The notes under the pieces are model-generated. The model had not been told where the DNA came from, ran no database searches, and saw nothing but the letters and a program-made list of their open reading frames with translations. Shown here piece by piece: positions 60,567 to 64,000 of a stretch of 64,000 nucleotides of DNA. The DNA lies in assembly GCF_900110645.1 (NCBI RefSeq), contig NZ_FOFB01000011.1, forward strand, positions 62,001 to 126,000, read 5' to 3'. Each line of letters begins with the position of its first letter. Position 1 is the first letter of the stretch. The translations under genes and the position numbers were made by a program. Source of the DNA: Neolewinella agarilytica. Its GTDB lineage: Bacteria; Bacteroidota; Bacteroidia; Chitinophagales; Saprospiraceae.

Positions 60567-61171
60567 GCTGGAAAGATAAGTTTCTAACTGCAACAGAGGA
60601 GCTCGCGAATTAAAGGGATTAATTATCACACTTAAGTGTAAACATGATTGCAGAACCATCAAGCTGGGAGCGTATTCTTCTGATCATGGTAAAATAGGGT
60701 GAACCTAAGTTAATTTTAACACACCCGGTGTGTTTTGTCCGGGCGTTCTTTGTGATAAGATCATCTTGATACTAAAAGTATCGTCAAGATAATTCAATTT
60801 CGATCATGTAATTAAAATTTTTTACACAAGTTTGCTACCTGGTTTTCGAACGCCCTCTGCGTTTGATTAGATACTGATGCTTATTCGGTAAAATATATCA
60901 ACTTGTTTAAATATTATTTTCAAAATGGTCGAGGTGACTATGCCTGAACCGAAGTGGTTTTTGAAGGTGGCGCACCGTTATTACAGTAGCTGGTAAGGCG
61001 CTGAAAGCCAAATCTGTATCTGGATGGATAAGGTTTTTGGTGGCGCAGTCAGGTGTTGAAATAGCGAGTGGTATATCCTCAGGTCGCTTAGGTTCTGGTA
61101 TATGCTGTGCTATGCCTGATTTAGGGAGCAAGCCGGTAAAGTTTTACACTCATTTATTTAAATTAAAATCG
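60567..61171. other. Non-coding leader upstream of the SusC gene
   Basis: No gene is visible in 605 bp. It holds several dyads: ACACTTAAGTGT at 60628-60639, AACACACC-C-GGTGTGTT at 60718-60734 followed by TT, and an ATCTTGA/TCAAGAT hairpin near 60765. Low-GC sequence follows to the start of the receptor gene. It could hold the receptor's promoter and a regulatory leader; I see no clear TAnnTTTG box. Confidence 0.5.
60571..60578 (-). promoter_or_regulatory. -7-like box before the RidA gene
   Basis: TATCTTTC on the minus strand, four bases before the ATG at 60566; it decides the start. Confidence 0.5.
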
Positions 61172-64000
61172 ATGACAATGACCTTACTATTTACCAGGAA
61201 CCGATGGTTGTTTTGTGCTGTACTTCTGTTTGTAATGCAGGCTGCTTATGCGCAAAAAACAATTAGCGGTACCGTTTTGGATGCAACGACTAAAGATCCC
61301 CTTATTGGTGTTACTGTTATTCTGGAAGGAACATCCTCGGGAACAGTAACTGATCTTGACGGTGGGTACACTTTTAGTGTGCCTGGAGAAGGGGCGGTAT
61401 TGAAATTTTCGTATACCGGCTATGAAACCCAGGCTGTAACTGTTGGTGATGAGAGTACTTTAAATATTATGCTGGATGGTACATCAACAGCTCTTGATGA
61501 GGTGGTAGTAGTTGGCTATACCACCCGGAAACGTGGAGAACTTACCGGTTCGGTGAGTTCAATTGAATCAGGTCAGATCGAAAGAACCACTAATAAAGAT
61601 TTGGCGAAGTCACTGGCCGGTAAAGTACCTGGGCTAATTGTGTCTGACCGTGGAGGGTACCCGGGGGCCACCGGAGATGTTTCGATTCTCATCAGGGGTA
61701 AGTCAACGCTCAATAATAATTCGCCGCTGATTCTGATCGATAACATTCCTGCGGCGTCTTTTTCTCACCTTTCTCCGCAGGATATTCAGTCTATTTCCGT
61801 ACTGAAAGATGGAGCTGCGGCTATTTATGGTGCCAGAGCAGCAAACGGGGTAATCTTAATTACCACCAAGCGAGGTACTGCCGGAACTCCCGTAGTTAAC
61901 CTGTCGAGTAGTTACAGCCTGTCTGGCTTTTCGGCTTTTCCTGATCTGATGAGTTCTGAACAGTATGCTATATACTCCAATGAAATTGCTGAACGGAACG
62001 GGACGCCATTGGAGTTTACCCAGGAGCAAATCAATGGATACGCTTCGGGTGCGGACCCCATCAATTTTCCCAATACTGATTGGGCAGACCTGACCTTTGC
62101 CGAAACCTCACCGGAATGGAGAAATACTATTTCTGTTTCTGGAGGGTCGGAGCGGGTTAAATATTTCGTTAGTGGTGACCATATCGACCAGGTGGGTATG
62201 TTTGACTCGGGAGACTTGAATTTTCAACAATATCAGGTACGGTCAAATATTGACGTTAAGCTGCTGGAAAACCTGACTGTCGGGCTGGATTTATCCGGTC
62301 GTTTCGGCGATCGAAATGAACCCGGAGTTGATGCCGGATTTATTTATAAGCATATTTATAATAACCTGCCAACGGAAGTTGGTGTTTACCCTAACGGATT
62401 AATTGCTTTTGGTGGTGAAAATGGAGCTAACCCTCTCATTATGTCAAGCAATGAATCAGGTTTTGTTAATGCAAAAGATAAAAATCTCAGAACTCGTATT
62501 TCCTATGATCTTAATCTTAATTCGCTGGTAAAAGGTCTCAGCGTACAGGGTTTTGCGGGTATACGAGACTGGAGTACGGATACAAAATCCTGGTACACCC
62601 CCTGGGAAGTTTTTACTTTTCAGGAAGGTACTGATGAATACATTCCTCAACCAGGGTTTTCTCAACGAGGCAACCAACGTATTCTGCGGGAGACTTTTTG
62701 GAAGTTCAATGAATTAATGCTGAACTCTACCGTTCGCTACAACCGAACTTTCGGGCCACATGCGTTGGGAGGTTTTGCAGGTATTGAACGGTTTGATTCT
62801 GAGCAGCGTACGTTTTATGCTGAGCGGCGGGGCTTCCCTACGGATGATCACCCGGAGCTTTTTGCTGGCAGTGACGAAGGCCAGCGTTCTGATGGTACAA
62901 GTGCGGAGTTTGTCCGGCTCAACTACTTTGGTTCTTTGTCCTACAATTTTGATAAGCGTTACTTCCTTGATTTTACCGTTCGTCGTGATGGGTCAAGCAA
63001 CTTCGGAAGAGGTAATCGCTTTGGCACTTTCCCCAGTGTGGCTGCAGCCTGGTCATTGGGTGATGAAGCCTTTATGGACGGTACTGATAGCTGGCTCAAT
63101 GTTCTTAAAATTCGTGCCTCATGGGCCATTTTGGGCAATGACCGAATCGCTCCCTTCCAGTACCTGACCCGCTTTAATTTTGGTGGCAATACTAATGTTC
63201 CGCAACCCAACTTCTACACTTTCGGTGTCAACGGCGTGCGTGAAAACGGCTTTACGCCTGCCAACGTGCCGAACCCGAACATCACCTGGGAAACGGCTAA
63301 GATGCGGAACTTCGGACTGAATTTTGCACTCTTCGATTATAAGCTTACCGGAGATGTAAATTACTTTTTTCAAAAGCGAGAAGATATCCTGATAACCCGG
63401 AATGCTTCAATTCCTGATGCTGCAGGTATCACATTGCCGCAGGAAAACCTTGGCATTGTTGATAACTTCGGCTGGGAGTTTCAACTTAACTGGCAAGACA
63501 AAGCCGGTGACCTGACTTACTCTTTTGGGGCTAACCTTACCCAGGCAAAAAACGAAGTCGTTTTCCTTGATGAGGCAGAAGATGTTTCTGATCAGCTTCG
63601 CCGTGAAGGATTTCCCATCGATTCCTACATCGTATATCCTACTGACGGAATTTTTCAGAACCAGGCCCAGGTAGAGGCTACTGAAGCGCGCCTGGAGGGA
63701 ACCGTACCTGGTGAGCCCGTTTATGTCGACACCAATCAGGATGGGGTTATTGATGCCGGTGATCGGGTGCGCATCTTTTCCTCTAATACACCACAAATTC
63801 AATATGGATTCCTCGGGAGCTTAGGCTACAAAAATTTCGATTTTAGCTTTCTGCTTCAGGGGCAGGCAAAAGCAGAAATGCTCGTCTTCTTTGATCAGGC
63901 AGGAGCAAAACCAGAATACGTATTCACCGAGCGCTGGACACCAGAGAACCCTACCGCCCGTTACCCGCGGGCATTTGCCCAGGGGGATGCCATTAGTGGT
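61172..64000 (+). CDS. SusC/RagA-type TonB-dependent receptor (partial)
   Basis: The frame starts at the ATG 61172 (or 61178) and is open to the end, 943 residues with no stop, against about 1000-1050 in the family. After a signal peptide (cleavage after AAYA) comes a CarboxypepD_reg-like domain (KTISGTVLDATTKDPLIGV), the TonB box-like DEVVVVGY, a plug domain (SLAGKVPGLIV; LLIDNIP-type SPLILIDNIP; SVLKDGAAAIYGARAANGVI) and barrel strands. It imports glycans or peptides across the outer membrane; a SusD partner should lie just downstream, beyond this window. Confidence 0.95.
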   Translation, partial: MTMTLLFTRNRWLFCAVLLFVMQAAYAQKTISGTVLDATTKDPLIGVTVILEGTSSGTVTDLDGGYTFSVPGEGAVLKFSYTGYETQAVTVGDESTLNIMLDGTSTALDEVVVVGYTTRKRGELTGSVSSIESGQIERTTNKDLAKSLAGKVPGLIVSDRGGYPGATGDVSILIRGKSTLNNNSPLILIDNIPAASFSHLSPQDIQSISVLKDGAAAIYGARAANGVILITTKRGTAGTPVVNLSSSYSLSGFSAFPDLMSSEQYAIYSNEIAERNGTPLEFTQEQINGYASGADPINFPNTDWADLTFAETSPEWRNTISVSGGSERVKYFVSGDHIDQVGMFDSGDLNFQQYQVRSNIDVKLLENLTVGLDLSGRFGDRNEPGVDAGFIYKHIYNNLPTEVGVYPNGLIAFGGENGANPLIMSSNESGFVNAKDKNLRTRISYDLNLNSLVKGLSVQGFAGIRDWSTDTKSWYTPWEVFTFQEGTDEYIPQPGFSQRGNQRILRETFWKFNELMLNSTVRYNRTFGPHALGGFAGIERFDSEQRTFYAERRGFPTDDHPELFAGSDEGQRSDGTSAEFVRLNYFGSLSYNFDKRYFLDFTVRRDGSSNFGRGNRFGTFPSVAAAWSLGDEAFMDGTDSWLNVLKIRASWAILGNDRIAPFQYLTRFNFGGNTNVPQPNFYTFGVNGVRENGFTPANVPNPNITWETAKMRNFGLNFALFDYKLTGDVNYFFQKREDILITRNASIPDAAGITLPQENLGIVDNFGWEFQLNWQDKAGDLTYSFGANLTQAKNEVVFLDEAEDVSDQLRREGFPIDSYIVYPTDGIFQNQAQVEATEARLEGTVPGEPVYVDTNQDGVIDAGDRVRIFSSNTPQIQYGFLGSLGYKNFDFSFLLQGQAKAEMLVFFDQAGAKPEYVFTERWTPENPTARYPRAFAQGDAISG

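Noticed and set aside
60907..61131. 74-codon minus-strand frame upstream of the SusC gene
   Set aside because: No signal, no recognisable motif, and it lies in the probable leader of the receptor gene.

Overview
The window looks like a chromosomal segment of a Bacteroidota member, most likely a Saprospiria/Lewinella-type marine bacterium. This placement is inferred from several signs: Bacteroidota-type promoters (TTTG, about 19-21 bp, TAnnTTTG), a SusC/RagA receptor, a type IX secretion (T9SS) C-terminal sorting domain, PorT-like barrels, DUF1080 and S1-sulfatase lipoproteins, and moderate GC content. The species cannot be named from the sequence alone.

Layout. 1-3742 is a nucleotide-sugar block: end of a GDP-mannose pyrophosphorylase, ugd, manA, fcl. 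3913-5375 is a sugar-kinase-like gene translationally coupled to a GH65 gene that appears to have lost its middle. 5376-7409 is an AT-rich island encoding a lipoprotein between two tiny secreted peptides. 7439-10622 holds ftcD, a TPR lipoprotein and a Xer recombinase. 10745-25684 is the conserved tRNA-tuf-tRNA(Trp)-secE-nusG-rplKAJL-rpoBC locus, heavily decorated with repeats. 25836-32434 holds kynA, a DsrE-like protein, aceK, a sulfatase and an ACC-synthase-like aminotransferase. 32470-43130 is a tight minus-strand operon: PorT-like barrel, T9SS-sorted protein, and a 2865-residue SpvB/RHS protein with a JAB-like tip. 43441-64000 holds envelope and housekeeping genes: LamG lipoprotein, TPR-HTH regulator, MacB-type permease, flippase, SGNH lipoprotein, ExbD, dnaX, maf, DUF1080, M1 peptidase, LRR protein, RidA, and a SusC receptor running off the end.

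The most unusual content is not a gene but a set of small DNA elements. (1) An 18-bp motif, GGCGCGGACGCAGGTGCA, recurs about 15 times on both strands. It lies between genes and inside genes, where it is read in several different frames, often within signal peptides, and once as an apparent extra loop in aceK. Two inverted copies frame a 101-bp palindromic cassette between rpoB and rpoC. (2) Six tandem 112-113 bp units, each a 5' half of tRNA-Trp carrying an insertion and a hairpin, sit directly before the real tRNA-Trp, and a shattered copy follows it. (3) A 19-bp core from the shattered copy recurs exactly in the signal-peptide region of the giant RHS gene, and a palindrome cluster forms that gene's 3' end. 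(4) TAGT-rich dyads fill many intergenic gaps.

Two expression signals also stand out. TA(C/T)CTT-type -7 boxes lie only 4-7 nt before many start codons, suggesting leaderless mRNAs. An A9 run in dnaX has stops close by in both shifted frames, which is the arrangement expected for making a gamma form by slippage.
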